Shown: positions 25,802 to 33,975 of the stretch, piece after piece
How positions within the stretch are numbered: position 1 is the stretch's first letter
How the letters are laid out: each line of letters opens with the position of its first letter
NCBI GenBank assembly: GCA_964561025.1
Contig: CAZLNM010000041.1
Location: forward strand, 1 to 38,721
DNA from: JAAZNF01 sp964561025
GTDB taxonomy: Bacteria; Myxococcota; B64-G9
Reading direction: 5' to 3'
DNA: 38,721 bases
Made by a program: the position numbers and the translations under genes
Notes under the pieces: model-generated
Database searches by the model: none
What the model was told of the DNA's origin: nothing
What the model saw: only the letters and a program-made list of their open reading frames with translations

Positions 25802-27526
25802 TCATTCGCCCAGCGAGAGCATAAGCCTCGATGTTCCGTCGAGGTAGAGCGTCTCGGTGACCGCGACCGACGAGGCGGCGTCGGCGTAGAAGTGCTCGCC
25901 GTTGTTCGGGTTCCGCTCGAAGCGGGGGTAGTTGCTGCCGCTCACGATCAGACCCACCCGGTGGCCGACAGCGAACCGGTAGCCGAGGTCGTTCACGATG
26001 TCGACGGTGAGGGCATACCGTTCGCCGGAGACGACCGGCGAGGCCTGCGAAAAATCCTCACGCAGTTTCAGCCGCCGGATGCCGTCGGCGATGAGAAGGT
26101 GCTTGCCGTCCGGCCCGACATCGGTGAGCCGAACGGCGAAGTCGGTGTCCGCGCCGGTGGTGGAGACCGCGAGCTCGACCGTCACCCGTCCCCGCACGGT
26201 CAACGGCGCCGCCAGCTCGGGACCGACAAATGAAAGCGCATCCGCTCGCGCCAGCACCTCGTCCTGGAGCCGCGGACCGTGCCGAAGCGACGGCAGCAGG
26301 GTCTGGCCCCCCACCGTCGGTGACGGATCGTCGGGATCGAAAGGGAAACTCACGCTCGCCGCCTGCGGCGCGGACTCGGAGAGCGCGCCAGCGGGGGCGA
26401 GGTAGTAGACGCGCTCGAGCCCCGCCGGCGGCCAGGTGCCGGACTCCTCGCCACCTGCTCCTCCGAGCGTCCAGCGCGCCTCGGGCCAGGTGGCGGCCTG
26501 GTTCTGGATGCCGCGCATTTGAAAATCGAAGAAGAGTAGGCTGTCGCGTTGGATGATCTTTTCGGAATCGACAAAGAGCTTCTCTTGTGCGTCGAGCTCG
26601 CGACCCGCGCCGGAACTCTCGCCGCCCACCGCGAAGTGAATCCAGGGGCCGACGAGCAACCGGTGCGCGCCACGTACGGCGGGTGCCGAGGCCGTCTTTA
26701 CCTGATCGAAATCGCGCAGCGTGCCGGTGTTGTAGAGGTCATACCAGCCGGCCACCACCAGCGCCGGCGCGCTGACCTTGGCAAGGTCGATCAGCGTCTC
26801 GGCAAGCCTCCACAGGTCATCGCGCAGCGGGTGGTCCTTGATGATGCTCGCGCCGAAGTAGCTGGAGATGAAGTCGAAGTACTCCTTTCGCAGCACGCCC
26901 CCCGGGTAGTACTGCGCGTAGGTCTGGTTGGCCTGGCAGAAGATGGGCACCAGGGCGAAAAGGTGCGGCGGCCGCTGCACGGCTGTCCGCCACTGTTGCT
27001 GGCACAGCGCCGACACACCCCAGGTGCCGACCTTCCCATTCGACCAGGCCTGCGAGGCGATCCATTCCACGACGTCGTAGCCATCCTGGGCGTACGGCTG
27101 CGTGCCCGAGACCGCGGCGTCCTTGGAGCCGAAAAATCCCCGCCAGTCCACCACCACGAAAGCGTAGTCGCGGCTACCAAAGAGCGGCTCGCTCTCTGGA
27201 TGCGCAAACCACATGCTACGGGCGTTCTCCTTGTTGTAGGGGGTCTGGATCAGGATCGCCGGCAGGCGGCAGGCGCTACTTACCGGCCGGCGCACGAAGG
27301 CGGCCAGGGCCTTCCCGTCGCGCGTCGGGATGGAGACGTCCTCGAAGAGGTAGGCGGCGCATTCGATGACTTCATCTCCGCCGTCCTCTCCACCGTCGTC
27401 TCCGTCCGGCCCGAGCAGATCGCCACCATCGGCCGCGTCAGCATCCGGGCCGGCGTCTTTCGGCGCCAGCGAGGAGCCGCAGGCCACGAGCACAAGCGTA
27501 AGCAGCACAACAGCGTTTTCTTTCAT
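25802..27526 (-). CDS. CocE/NonD-family serine hydrolase (lipoprotein)
   Basis: The product has 574 residues. Its signal sequence ends in LVLVAC (Cys16), followed by an Asp/Gly-rich linker up to about residue 52. The catalytic domain is an X-Pro dipeptidyl-peptidase/CocE-type alpha/beta hydrolase: TPYNKEN carries the oxyanion-stabilising Tyr, Ser172 lies in GTWGVSALCQQQW, Asp263 in GWYDLYNTGT and His297 in GPWIHF. The usual nucleophile motif GVSYxG reads GVSALC here. The C-terminal jelly-roll domain (about 380-574) contains AVRLTDVGPDGKHLL and GHRVGLIVSGSNYPRFERN, typical of the family. Such enzymes hydrolyse esters, amides or Xaa-Pro peptides. It is the last gene of a three-gene operon of lipoproteins, 6 nt behind the glycoside hydrolase gene. 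Confidence 0.9.
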   Translation of the reverse strand: MKENAVVLLTLVLVACGSSLAPKDAGPDADAADGGDLLGPDGDDGGEDGGDEVIECAAYLFEDVSIPTRDGKALAAFVRRPVSSACRLPAILIQTPYNKENARSMWFAHPESEPLFGSRDYAFVVVDWRGFFGSKDAAVSGTQPYAQDGYDVVEWIASQAWSNGKVGTWGVSALCQQQWRTAVQRPPHLFALVPIFCQANQTYAQYYPGGVLRKEYFDFISSYFGASIIKDHPLRDDLWRLAETLIDLAKVSAPALVVAGWYDLYNTGTLRDFDQVKTASAPAVRGAHRLLVGPWIHFAVGGESSGAGRELDAQEKLFVDSEKIIQRDSLLFFDFQMRGIQNQAATWPEARWTLGGAGGEESGTWPPAGLERVYYLAPAGALSESAPQAASVSFPFDPDDPSPTVGGQTLLPSLRHGPRLQDEVLARADALSFVGPELAAPLTVRGRVTVELAVSTTGADTDFAVRLTDVGPDGKHLLIADGIRRLKLREDFSQASPVVSGERYALTVDIVNDLGYRFAVGHRVGLIVSGSNYPRFERNPNNGEHFYADAASSVAVTETLYLDGTSRLMLSLGE

Positions 27527-27532
27527 TTTGGC

Positions 27533-29713
27533 TCACGACCGCCGGTCGATGATGCGCGCCCCCGCCCAGAGCAGGTCGGCCGAGACCCCGGCCCCCAGGG
27601 AGCCGCTACGGACGGCGCGCAGGTTGAGGTAGATGGTGGTGCCCCGCACCTGGGAGAGGTCGATCTCCACGGTCTCGAGCGAGCCGGTCTTGGCTTTGAG
27701 GTACGGGAAGAGCCTCTGGTGGCCCGGCCAGTTGCCGCCGATGATCCAGATCTCGAACTGGGCCCGGGCGGCGGGCGGGGCGGAGGCGGCGAACCCGAAG
27801 GACAGCCGCAAGGTCGGGATGCCCGTCGCCGGGACCTGGATGTCGCGGAAGCTCCCCTCCACCAGGTCCACCGTGTCGTCGAGCGTGACCCGAAGCGCGG
27901 GCGAGCTGCTGCCGTCCTCCGCCTCCAGCGCCGACGGCGCGGCCCGGCTTCCCGGACCTCCAAAAGTGATCGGGACCACGTTCGCGCCCGCCGCCTGGAT
28001 CCAGACCGCGCCCGGGGCCTCGGCCAGCAAGTCGAGCAGGGTGGGCGCGCCGGGCGGTGGCGGATCGAAGCGGCTATCGAAGGAGGCTCGCCGGGCGCGC
28101 TCGAACAGCGCCGTGGCCGCTTGCACCTTGGAAGGGTTGAGGCTCCACCCGTCCTTGGCATACAGGCCATAGTTGACCGCGTCCGAGCCGGGATCGGTGT
28201 CGTCCCACGTTCTGATGGTGAAGTAGAAGACCTTCTGGAGAGCGCCGCCGTCGACTTGTTGAAGCACCCGCTCCAGAAAGTCCACCCCCTGGTTGCTCGA
28301 ACCCTCCCAGGCCGGGTGCCAGCCGGTCTCGGTGACCCACAGCGGCAGGCCAGCCCCCCCGGGGGCGCCGTTCACCGCGCTCCGGATGGTTTGGATCTCG
28401 TCGGTCATCCAGTCCAGGTCGGTCTGGAAATAGGGGTGGAAGGACACCACGTCGATGGCGTTGCGAAGGAGCCCCGCCGCGCCCAGGCGGGAGACGAACT
28501 CGCGCGCCCCGAACAGGTACAGGTTGCAAATCGTGCCCATGCAACCGGCGGGCTCGGTGTCCCACACGTCGGCCAGCTCCGGTGGGGTGCTCAGCCGGTA
28601 GTGCGACAGGCCCGAGCTCAGCAGCACGGGGGCGAAGTCCGGGTGAATGGCGGAGGCCGCCTGCATGCGCGCCCGGAACCGGTTGTAGTAGTGTCCGACC
28701 CGCTCGACCAGCCGGCTCTTGGGATCGTCGGCAGGGCTCGACTCCTGTTCGATCCAGTAGCGGCGGACCTCGGTGGCGCTGGTGACGTCGGTCCCCTCGC
28801 AGGAAAGGTTGACCTCGTTGAAAAGCTCGAAGTAGGCGGTGTACGGCCTGGCCACCTCCAGGACCGCGTCGATCCAGGCGTCGAAGGCCGCGTCATCGAA
28901 GCTCAGTTGGCTGGAGGGGAACGCGCGGGGCGGCCGGTAGGCCGCCGGGGGCGCATCGGGCACCACCTGCAACAACACCTTCATCCCCCGCTGCCGGGCC
29001 GCCCGCAAGAAGCGCTCCACGAAAACCAGTTGGCCCGGCGCGATCTGGCCCTGCGCATCGGCGAGGAAGTACCAGGGCACTCCCCAGCGGATCCAGCCGA
29101 TGCCCAGGTTTTTCGCAAGGACCAGCCCCAGCTCGCAGTCGGAAAAGGCCTGGTCGCCGCCCCAGTCGAGATACCACTGGCAGGCGGCGTTCAGGCCGAG
29201 GTGATCCGGCCCGGCGCCGGAGTAGCCAGCCGAGGGTTCCACGCAGGCGCCGCCGTGGCACACCCTCCGAGCTGGGCAGTCGGCGTCCACGGCACAGAAG
29301 CCGAGATCGACGCAGCGACCCGCCGCCGAGCAGAACTGGCCCGCGGGGCAGGTCCCCTCGGGGTGTCCCGGGTCGCAGACCTGGGATTCGTCCGTGCCGG
29401 CATCCATGGAACCGTCCGGGGCATCGCCCGCCGCGCCATCGTCCCCGCCGTCCCAAACTAGATCATCGCCCGCCGCTCCGTCGTCTCCGCCGTCTCCGTC
29501 GTCTCCGCTGTCCCCACCGACCTCATCGCCCACCGCGCCACCGTCTCCTCCGTCTCCAACGGCCTCATCGCCCGCGGATCCTTCGTCCCCTCCATCCGGA
29601 CCGGCATCGTCGCCCGCGTCCGGGCCGCTGATCTGGCCGGACCCGCAACCCACGACCAGGAGGCAAGCCAGCAACCATCGAATTCGAAGACGGCCTTTTC
29701 GAAGAAATGGCAT
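27533..29713 (-). CDS. Lipoprotein glycoside hydrolase, clan GH-A (GH39/GH5-like)
   Basis: The product has 726 residues. The signal sequence ends in LLVVGC (Cys23). Residues of about 32-105 form a long Asp/Gly/Ala linker, and 110-160 a small Cys-rich module (CPAGQFCSAAGRC, CPARRVCHGGAC). A TIM-barrel follows: Glu300 in ELFNEVN fits the acid/base and Glu462 in WVTETGW the nucleophile, both on the expected strands and 162 residues apart. The last 180 residues look like a beta-sandwich carbohydrate-binding or accessory domain. It should cleave a polysaccharide or glycoside outside the inner membrane; the substrate is unknown. It lies 12 nt behind the DUF4832-type gene and 6 nt before the CocE-type gene. 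Confidence 0.85.
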   Translation of the reverse strand: MPFLRKGRLRIRWLLACLLVVGCGSGQISGPDAGDDAGPDGGDEGSAGDEAVGDGGDGGAVGDEVGGDSGDDGDGGDDGAAGDDLVWDGGDDGAAGDAPDGSMDAGTDESQVCDPGHPEGTCPAGQFCSAAGRCVDLGFCAVDADCPARRVCHGGACVEPSAGYSGAGPDHLGLNAACQWYLDWGGDQAFSDCELGLVLAKNLGIGWIRWGVPWYFLADAQGQIAPGQLVFVERFLRAARQRGMKVLLQVVPDAPPAAYRPPRAFPSSQLSFDDAAFDAWIDAVLEVARPYTAYFELFNEVNLSCEGTDVTSATEVRRYWIEQESSPADDPKSRLVERVGHYYNRFRARMQAASAIHPDFAPVLLSSGLSHYRLSTPPELADVWDTEPAGCMGTICNLYLFGAREFVSRLGAAGLLRNAIDVVSFHPYFQTDLDWMTDEIQTIRSAVNGAPGGAGLPLWVTETGWHPAWEGSSNQGVDFLERVLQQVDGGALQKVFYFTIRTWDDTDPGSDAVNYGLYAKDGWSLNPSKVQAATALFERARRASFDSRFDPPPPGAPTLLDLLAEAPGAVWIQAAGANVVPITFGGPGSRAAPSALEAEDGSSSPALRVTLDDTVDLVEGSFRDIQVPATGIPTLRLSFGFAASAPPAARAQFEIWIIGGNWPGHQRLFPYLKAKTGSLETVEIDLSQVRGTTIYLNLRAVRSGSLGAGVSADLLWAGARIIDRRS
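29400..29620. repeat. Low-complexity coding repeat (Asp/Gly linker)
   Basis: The plus strand here is a degenerate array of CGTCTCCGCC/CGTCGTC-like units encoding the Asp/Gly/Ala linker of the glycoside hydrolase on the minus strand. Similar shorter tracts lie in the other linker-bearing lipoprotein genes. It is likely to be length-variable. Confidence 0.7.
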
Positions 29714-29725
29714 CAGGCTCTCTCC

Positions 29726-31354
29726 TCACGGGACGTAATGCAGGCTGTCGTCCGTCCTGGGGTCGTCGAAGACAATGTCCGGGGGCAAGGCCCCGCCTTG
29801 CCCGGCTCCCACCGCGACGAGGCCGATGGGATGCCGCCCATGCCTGAAGTACTGGCGAGTGGCGAACCGCAGGCTGGGAAGCATCCCGGCGGGGTCCAGA
29901 ACCGCCAGGGCCAGGATGTACCTGCCATCGGGGAGCGAAACCGAGAAGGTCTCGTCAATGGTATGAGTCGCCGGCGGTGTGCCCCAGCGCAAGGGAGACC
30001 TGGACCATCCGGCGATGACCTTGGCCTCGCCCGAGGTCGTCCACTCCGGCTCCGTCCACTCCTGTCCGGGTAGCCAACTCCTGATGTCCGCGTCTTGAAA
30101 TGTCGCGGACCACACCGGCTCGCGGGTCTCGAGGTTCAGCAACGAGACCTCGACGGGCCAACGGTAATAGAACGGCGCCGAACCTTCGTTCTTGACAGAC
30201 AGCGAGACCCGCAAACGGCCGTCCCTCACCGACGGGGTGAAGCCGACGTCCTCGAGCACGAACCGGTACCCCAACGCCCGCTGGATCTCCGCCGCCCCGG
30301 CTTGGGAACTCGGGTCTTGTTGATCGTAATCATCGATCCAACGCAGCTGCGTGCAGTGCAACCAGCGAATGGTGTTGATCATGAACTCCCGGTGCACCGG
30401 ATCCTGAACGGTGTCATCGGGATCGTCGCCCGGTTGGATGCTGGCGTTTCCCCAATCGTAGGCCACCTCACCGCCGATGTAGTGCGAGTGGAAGATCTTC
30501 TTGGACTGGATGATGCTCTTGATCCCGACCCCGTGACTCTTGATCTGGTCGTTGTGGGCCCACGAGTCCCAGTACTCTCCAAAGTCGTGGTTGGGAAACT
30601 GGTCCCAGATGTGACGCACCGAGACGATCTTGTCGGGGAAGGCCTTGGTAAACTCCTCACCCGCGGTCTGCTCCATGTCCGTTCCGTATTGGGCATCGAC
30701 CTCCTTGGCCGACGGGTTCTCCTGCTCGCCCCACTTGCCAAAGATCCCCATCTCGACAAATGCCACGCGGGGATCATCATTCCATACTTCGCCGAGCCTC
30801 CTGACCAATCGGATGAAGCGCTGTTTGAAACGATCGGATGAATAGTCGCCACTCGCCAGGTCGGAGGGCCAGTAGGTGGCGGTACCGTCCCAGTGCAGAT
30901 AGACCCGCGGGATCACCTTCACGTTCCGTTCGGCCACACCGCGGAACTTCTGGTTGCAGACCTCGATGATCTTGTCGATGCCGTCGGATTCGCTGTCCTC
31001 GATCTCGTTCCAACGAATGTACACATGAGCCAGCGTGGCCCACTCGTGCGCGTACACTCCCCTGGTGGTGATTCCTTTCAGCGGGTTTCGGAGCGCGCCA
31101 TCGTAGTACTCGGGGGTGACGTGAAACATCTCATCCACGGGCCCGACATCCGCTTCATCCGTGGCATCCGAGCCATCGGACGCGTCCTGGCCATCCCAGG
31201 CATCCGCGGCGTCGGAGGAATCCGAACCGTCAGAGGCATCCGGACGGACCCCGGCATCCGGGGAGCCAGAGATCGAACCCGAACAGGCTCCCGTCACCAC
31301 CACCGCCAGGCCGGACAGGATCGCCGCGAACTTCATCAGCCGCTCGTTCCTCAA
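29726..31354 (-). CDS. Lipoprotein with DUF4874/DUF4832 domains (glycosidase-like)
   Basis: The product has 542 residues when started at the TTG at 31354 (AAGGA 6 nt upstream); an ATG six codons later is an alternative. The signal sequence ends in VVTGAC (Cys24), followed by an Asp/Ser/Ala linker to about residue 70. NPLKGITTRGVYAHEW, LAHVYIRWNEIED and FVEMGIFGKWGE match the N-terminal DUF4874-type TIM-barrel, and RFVLEDVGFTPSVRDGRL with FYYRWPVEVSLLN matches the DUF4832 beta-sandwich. These domains are found in secreted, glycosidase-like proteins of unknown substrate. As first gene of the three-lipoprotein operon it probably cooperates with the glycoside hydrolase downstream. Confidence 0.85.
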   Translation of the reverse strand: MRNERLMKFAAILSGLAVVVTGACSGSISGSPDAGVRPDASDGSDSSDAADAWDGQDASDGSDATDEADVGPVDEMFHVTPEYYDGALRNPLKGITTRGVYAHEWATLAHVYIRWNEIEDSESDGIDKIIEVCNQKFRGVAERNVKVIPRVYLHWDGTATYWPSDLASGDYSSDRFKQRFIRLVRRLGEVWNDDPRVAFVEMGIFGKWGEQENPSAKEVDAQYGTDMEQTAGEEFTKAFPDKIVSVRHIWDQFPNHDFGEYWDSWAHNDQIKSHGVGIKSIIQSKKIFHSHYIGGEVAYDWGNASIQPGDDPDDTVQDPVHREFMINTIRWLHCTQLRWIDDYDQQDPSSQAGAAEIQRALGYRFVLEDVGFTPSVRDGRLRVSLSVKNEGSAPFYYRWPVEVSLLNLETREPVWSATFQDADIRSWLPGQEWTEPEWTTSGEAKVIAGWSRSPLRWGTPPATHTIDETFSVSLPDGRYILALAVLDPAGMLPSLRFATRQYFRHGRHPIGLVAVGAGQGGALPPDIVFDDPRTDDSLHYVP

Positions 31355-31432
31355 GACTTTTCCTTCATCGGCCGCCTGCTGCCCGGCAACCGAGGAGCGT
31401 CGCCGCCAACGGGTACGCCGTTCAAATCCTTT

Positions 31433-31443
31433 TATACTATAGT
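31433..31443. promoter_or_regulatory. AT-rich promoter-like palindrome between divergent genes
   Basis: The string TATACTATAGT contains the 8-bp palindrome ACTATAGT (31436-31443) and TATACT/TATAGT hexamers on the two strands. It stands out in GC-rich DNA within the 182-bp gap between the divergent genes starting at 31354 and 31537. It could serve as a shared -10 region; no good -35 element is visible on either side. Confidence 0.25.
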
Positions 31444-31536
31444 TGTGCTGAATACGCCGCAGAAGTTTCCAAAAACTCGCCCAGGTGGCAGACTCGGAGT
31501 GGCCGGACGAACTGGCGATGACGCGGAGGTGTTCTG

Positions 31537-31959
31537 ATGTTCCTGGGTCTTTTTGGGCAAGGCCGTCCGCAGGCGGTCCTCAAGCGGAACACCACCTACG
31601 GGCTGGGAGGAGTGGAGATCGTCGTCCAGGCCGATGGCAAGGTGTCGATTGTTCACGAGGGTTTCGGCGAGAAGCAGCGCACCGAGCGACACGCGTTCAC
31701 CCTCGATGCCGAGGCCACCCGGGAGCTGTTCGCCGCCTTCGAGGAGGCGAAGTTCTCGCAGCTGGTCATCCCGCAGCACACCGGCGTCCCGGACGAGTTG
31801 TTCTTCTCCTTGGAGTTTACCGACGAGGAGGGCAAGGTAAAAAAGCTTGGCAAGTTCGTGCGCACCCCACTCCCGGCCTTCGACCGCCTGGTCGAGCGCT
31901 TCCGCCAGATGATCGCAAGCCACCTGGACAAACGAACCCGCGAACGGCTGACGCTATGA
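31537..31959 (+). CDS. Hypothetical protein
   Basis: The product has 140 residues, without signal peptide or membrane segment, so it is probably cytoplasmic. A good RBS (GGAGGTG) lies 5 nt before the ATG. The sequence looks like a small alpha/beta protein: strands in GLGGVEIVVQADGKVSIVHEG, then a helix from TLDAEATRELFAAFEEAKF, more strands in FFSLEFTDEEGKVKKLGKFV and a final helix (FDRLVERFRQMIASHL). I do not recognise the family. It converges on the amidohydrolase-like gene with only 7 bp between the stop codons. Confidence 0.7.
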   Translation: MFLGLFGQGRPQAVLKRNTTYGLGGVEIVVQADGKVSIVHEGFGEKQRTERHAFTLDAEATRELFAAFEEAKFSQLVIPQHTGVPDELFFSLEFTDEEGKVKKLGKFVRTPLPAFDRLVERFRQMIASHLDKRTRERLTL

Positions 31960-31966
31960 GGCCGCG

Positions 31967-32755
31967 TCAGGAATTCCGCTCGAGCGCGCGCAAAATGGCG
32001 TCGTCCACGTCCCGGACCAGCCGGGCATAGGCCTCCTCCTGCAACTCGCCGGTGTGCTCGTCCATGAAGATCTTCTTGAGCTCGATGGAGGGGCACACCA
32101 CCTTGTCCGGGTGACGGGCCTGGAGCCGCTTGTGCACGTAGCCGCCCTTGAACACCATGTTCTCGCCGACCGTTATGGGCCGGCCCGCGAACTTGATCTT
32201 GCCAAACTCCTTTCGCATGTCGTCCAACAGCGGGCGGAAGCGCGGATGAGCCTCGATGGTGCCCAGGTTGATGCAGGGCTTTGACAGGTCCTCCCACCAG
32301 GCCGGCACCGGCTTCTCGCGCTGGTAGTTGTAGGAGTGGAAGTCGAGGACCACGGCGCGGCCATGCTGCGCCACCACCTCGTCGACGAGCTGGTCCAAAA
32401 ACGCCATCGCCTCGCGGTGCCGCGCCCGGGAGCGCTCGACCACGTCTGGCGGAAGCGGGGCGCGCCAGGGGACGATGCCCCAACACATGTCCGCGCTGAG
32501 GTACACGCAGGTCTCCTCCGGCCGGTTCAGGTCGACCTCGAAGCGGCTCGTCTCGGTCCACACGGCGATCGAAAATGGCGCGAGCAGCCGCTCCGTGTAG
32601 GGGTCTTCCTCGTAGCGCCGCGTCATGTCGCTGGGCGCGGACAGCGGGCGCACCTCCTCCCGCAGCTCGTGTCCGGCGTGGATGGCCAGCGCCAGGACCG
32701 GAGAGGCGGCGTCTTTGCGAAAGCGCAGAATGCCGGTGGGGCTCGTGTGTCCCAT
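31967..32755 (-). CDS. N-formylglutamate amidohydrolase-like enzyme
   Basis: I use the ATG at 32755, preceded by GGAGG at 9 nt; the open frame further upstream is antisense to the ATP-grasp gene. The product has 262 residues. The strings LALAIHAGHELREE, VVLDFHSYNYQRE and SIELKKIFMDEHTGEL match the N-formylglutamate amidohydrolase family (HutG-type, zinc-dependent), with His and Glu residues in the places where the metal ligands occur. Family members release formate or cleave other amide bonds and often occur in clusters with ATP-grasp amidoligases. No histidine-degradation gene is nearby, so a histidine pathway role is unlikely. It is divergent from the ATP-grasp operon, sharing a 123-bp control region. 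Confidence 0.85.
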   Translation of the reverse strand: MGHTSPTGILRFRKDAASPVLALAIHAGHELREEVRPLSAPSDMTRRYEEDPYTERLLAPFSIAVWTETSRFEVDLNRPEETCVYLSADMCWGIVPWRAPLPPDVVERSRARHREAMAFLDQLVDEVVAQHGRAVVLDFHSYNYQREKPVPAWWEDLSKPCINLGTIEAHPRFRPLLDDMRKEFGKIKFAGRPITVGENMVFKGGYVHKRLQARHPDKVVCPSIELKKIFMDEHTGELQEEAYARLVRDVDDAILRALERNS

Positions 32756-32794
32756 AGGGTCGTGCCTCCTTGGCCCGGAGTCTGCCACCGTCTT

Positions 32795-32840
32795 TTCGCG
32801 AAGAAAACCCAAATCAGTGGCGAACCGGTGCGGTTTGGGT
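32795..32840. promoter_or_regulatory. Inverted repeats in the shared control region of the amidohydrolase and ATP-grasp genes
   Basis: The 123-bp gap contains the palindrome TTCGCGAA (32795-32802), a 7-bp inverted repeat ACCCAAA (32807-32813)/TTTGGGT (32834-32840) and an inner AACCG (32823-32827)/CGGTT (32831-32835) hairpin that competes with it. They lie 39-84 bp before the ATP-grasp start codon. They could be operators or an RNA leader structure; no known motif was recognised. Confidence 0.4.
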
Positions 32841-32878
32841 GTAAAAGCGGCATTCATCCGGACGGCGAGGTCAAGCGC

Positions 32879-33952
32879 ATGAATCATACGAAGAGCGAAC
32901 CCAAGGTCCTCGGCATCCTGCGCGGGCGCGAGAGCGGTTTTCCCGAAGACCTGATCCGGGCGGTGGAGGCCCAGGGCCGGGGGATGATCCGGGCGGAGAT
33001 GGCCTCCATCGGCGCCGAGCCGGCCGAGCGGCCTCTCCCCTACCACCTCATCTACGATCGCATCTCCCACGACTACCCGATGTACCACGTCCTGCTGAAG
33101 GCGGCCGCGGCGCAGGGCACCTACGTCGTGCCCAACCCCTTCCTCACCGCGGCGGACGACAAGTTCCTCGGCGCGGCCGTCGCGCACCGGCTGGGGATCC
33201 CCTCGCCGCGGACCGTGGTGCTGCCGCTGTCGGGGAGCCTCATGCTCCACGACATCTCGGCACCTTCCTTACGCAACCTGCGCTGGCTCGACGACAAGGC
33301 GTGGGGGGCGGTGTTCGACTACGTCGGCTTCCCGGCCTGGCTGAAGCCGTGCTCGGCCGGCGGCTGGCTGGGCGTGTTCAAGGTGCACAATCCCGAGGAA
33401 TTCTTCCGCATCTACAACCAGGCCATCTTCCACGGCGAGATGATCAAGAACGATCCGGCCGCCGACGGCGCGGTGCGGAACTGGCTCGGCCGCACCACGG
33501 TGATGATCCTCCAGCAGGACATCCCCTGGGAGCGCTTCGCGCGCTGCTGGTACATCGGCGGCGAGGTGCTGGTGGCGCGCTACACCCCGCCGCGCAAGAA
33601 GGACGGCGAGGTGTATGGCAAGTACCAGGACGACCCGGGGTTCTTCGGGCCAACGCTCTACGAGCGGTTGCGCCGGTACGTCCAGCAGGTGAACTCGGTC
33701 ATGGGCTACGAGATCAACACCGCCGAGTTCGCCATCCAGGGCGACGAACCGTACCTCATCGACTTTCTGAACTTCACCTGCGACTTCAACCCGAAGTCGA
33801 TCGCGCCTTTTTACGAGCGCTGCCTGGAGCTGGTGGCCCGCTACCTGACCCGTTGTCTGACCGACCCCGCGGCGCGCTTGCAGGCGCAAAACCGCGACGG
33901 CGCCTGGGGTCTGCTCGCCACCGGGCGGGCCGCGCCGAGCACCCGATCATGA
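32879..33952 (+). CDS. ATP-grasp domain protein (RimK-like amidoligase)
   Basis: I use the ATG at 32879; the frame upstream of it is antisense to the amidohydrolase gene. The product has 357 residues. After an N-terminal alpha/beta domain, the central and C-terminal parts fit the ATP-grasp fold: FPAWLKPCSAGGWLGVFKV with the phosphate-binding Lys and Gly-rich turn, MILQQDIPWE for the adenine-binding strand, and NTAEFAIQGDEPYLIDFLNF with the metal-binding Glu, Asp and Asn. Such enzymes join a carboxylate to an amine with ATP hydrolysis, typically making peptide or amide bonds. The closely following circularly permuted ATP-grasp gene suggests two ligation steps. The product and substrates cannot be read from the sequence. 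Confidence 0.8.
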   Translation: MNHTKSEPKVLGILRGRESGFPEDLIRAVEAQGRGMIRAEMASIGAEPAERPLPYHLIYDRISHDYPMYHVLLKAAAAQGTYVVPNPFLTAADDKFLGAAVAHRLGIPSPRTVVLPLSGSLMLHDISAPSLRNLRWLDDKAWGAVFDYVGFPAWLKPCSAGGWLGVFKVHNPEEFFRIYNQAIFHGEMIKNDPAADGAVRNWLGRTTVMILQQDIPWERFARCWYIGGEVLVARYTPPRKKDGEVYGKYQDDPGFFGPTLYERLRRYVQQVNSVMGYEINTAEFAIQGDEPYLIDFLNFTCDFNPKSIAPFYERCLELVARYLTRCLTDPAARLQAQNRDGAWGLLATGRAAPSTRS

Positions 33953-33975
33953 TCACGGACCGGAGGGACACGACC

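Noticed and set aside
31967..32755. N-formylglutamate amidohydrolase as a histidine-degradation (hut) gene
   Set aside because: No hutH, hutU or hutI gene lies nearby; the neighbours are ATP-grasp ligases and an S51 peptidase, so only a family-level call is justified.
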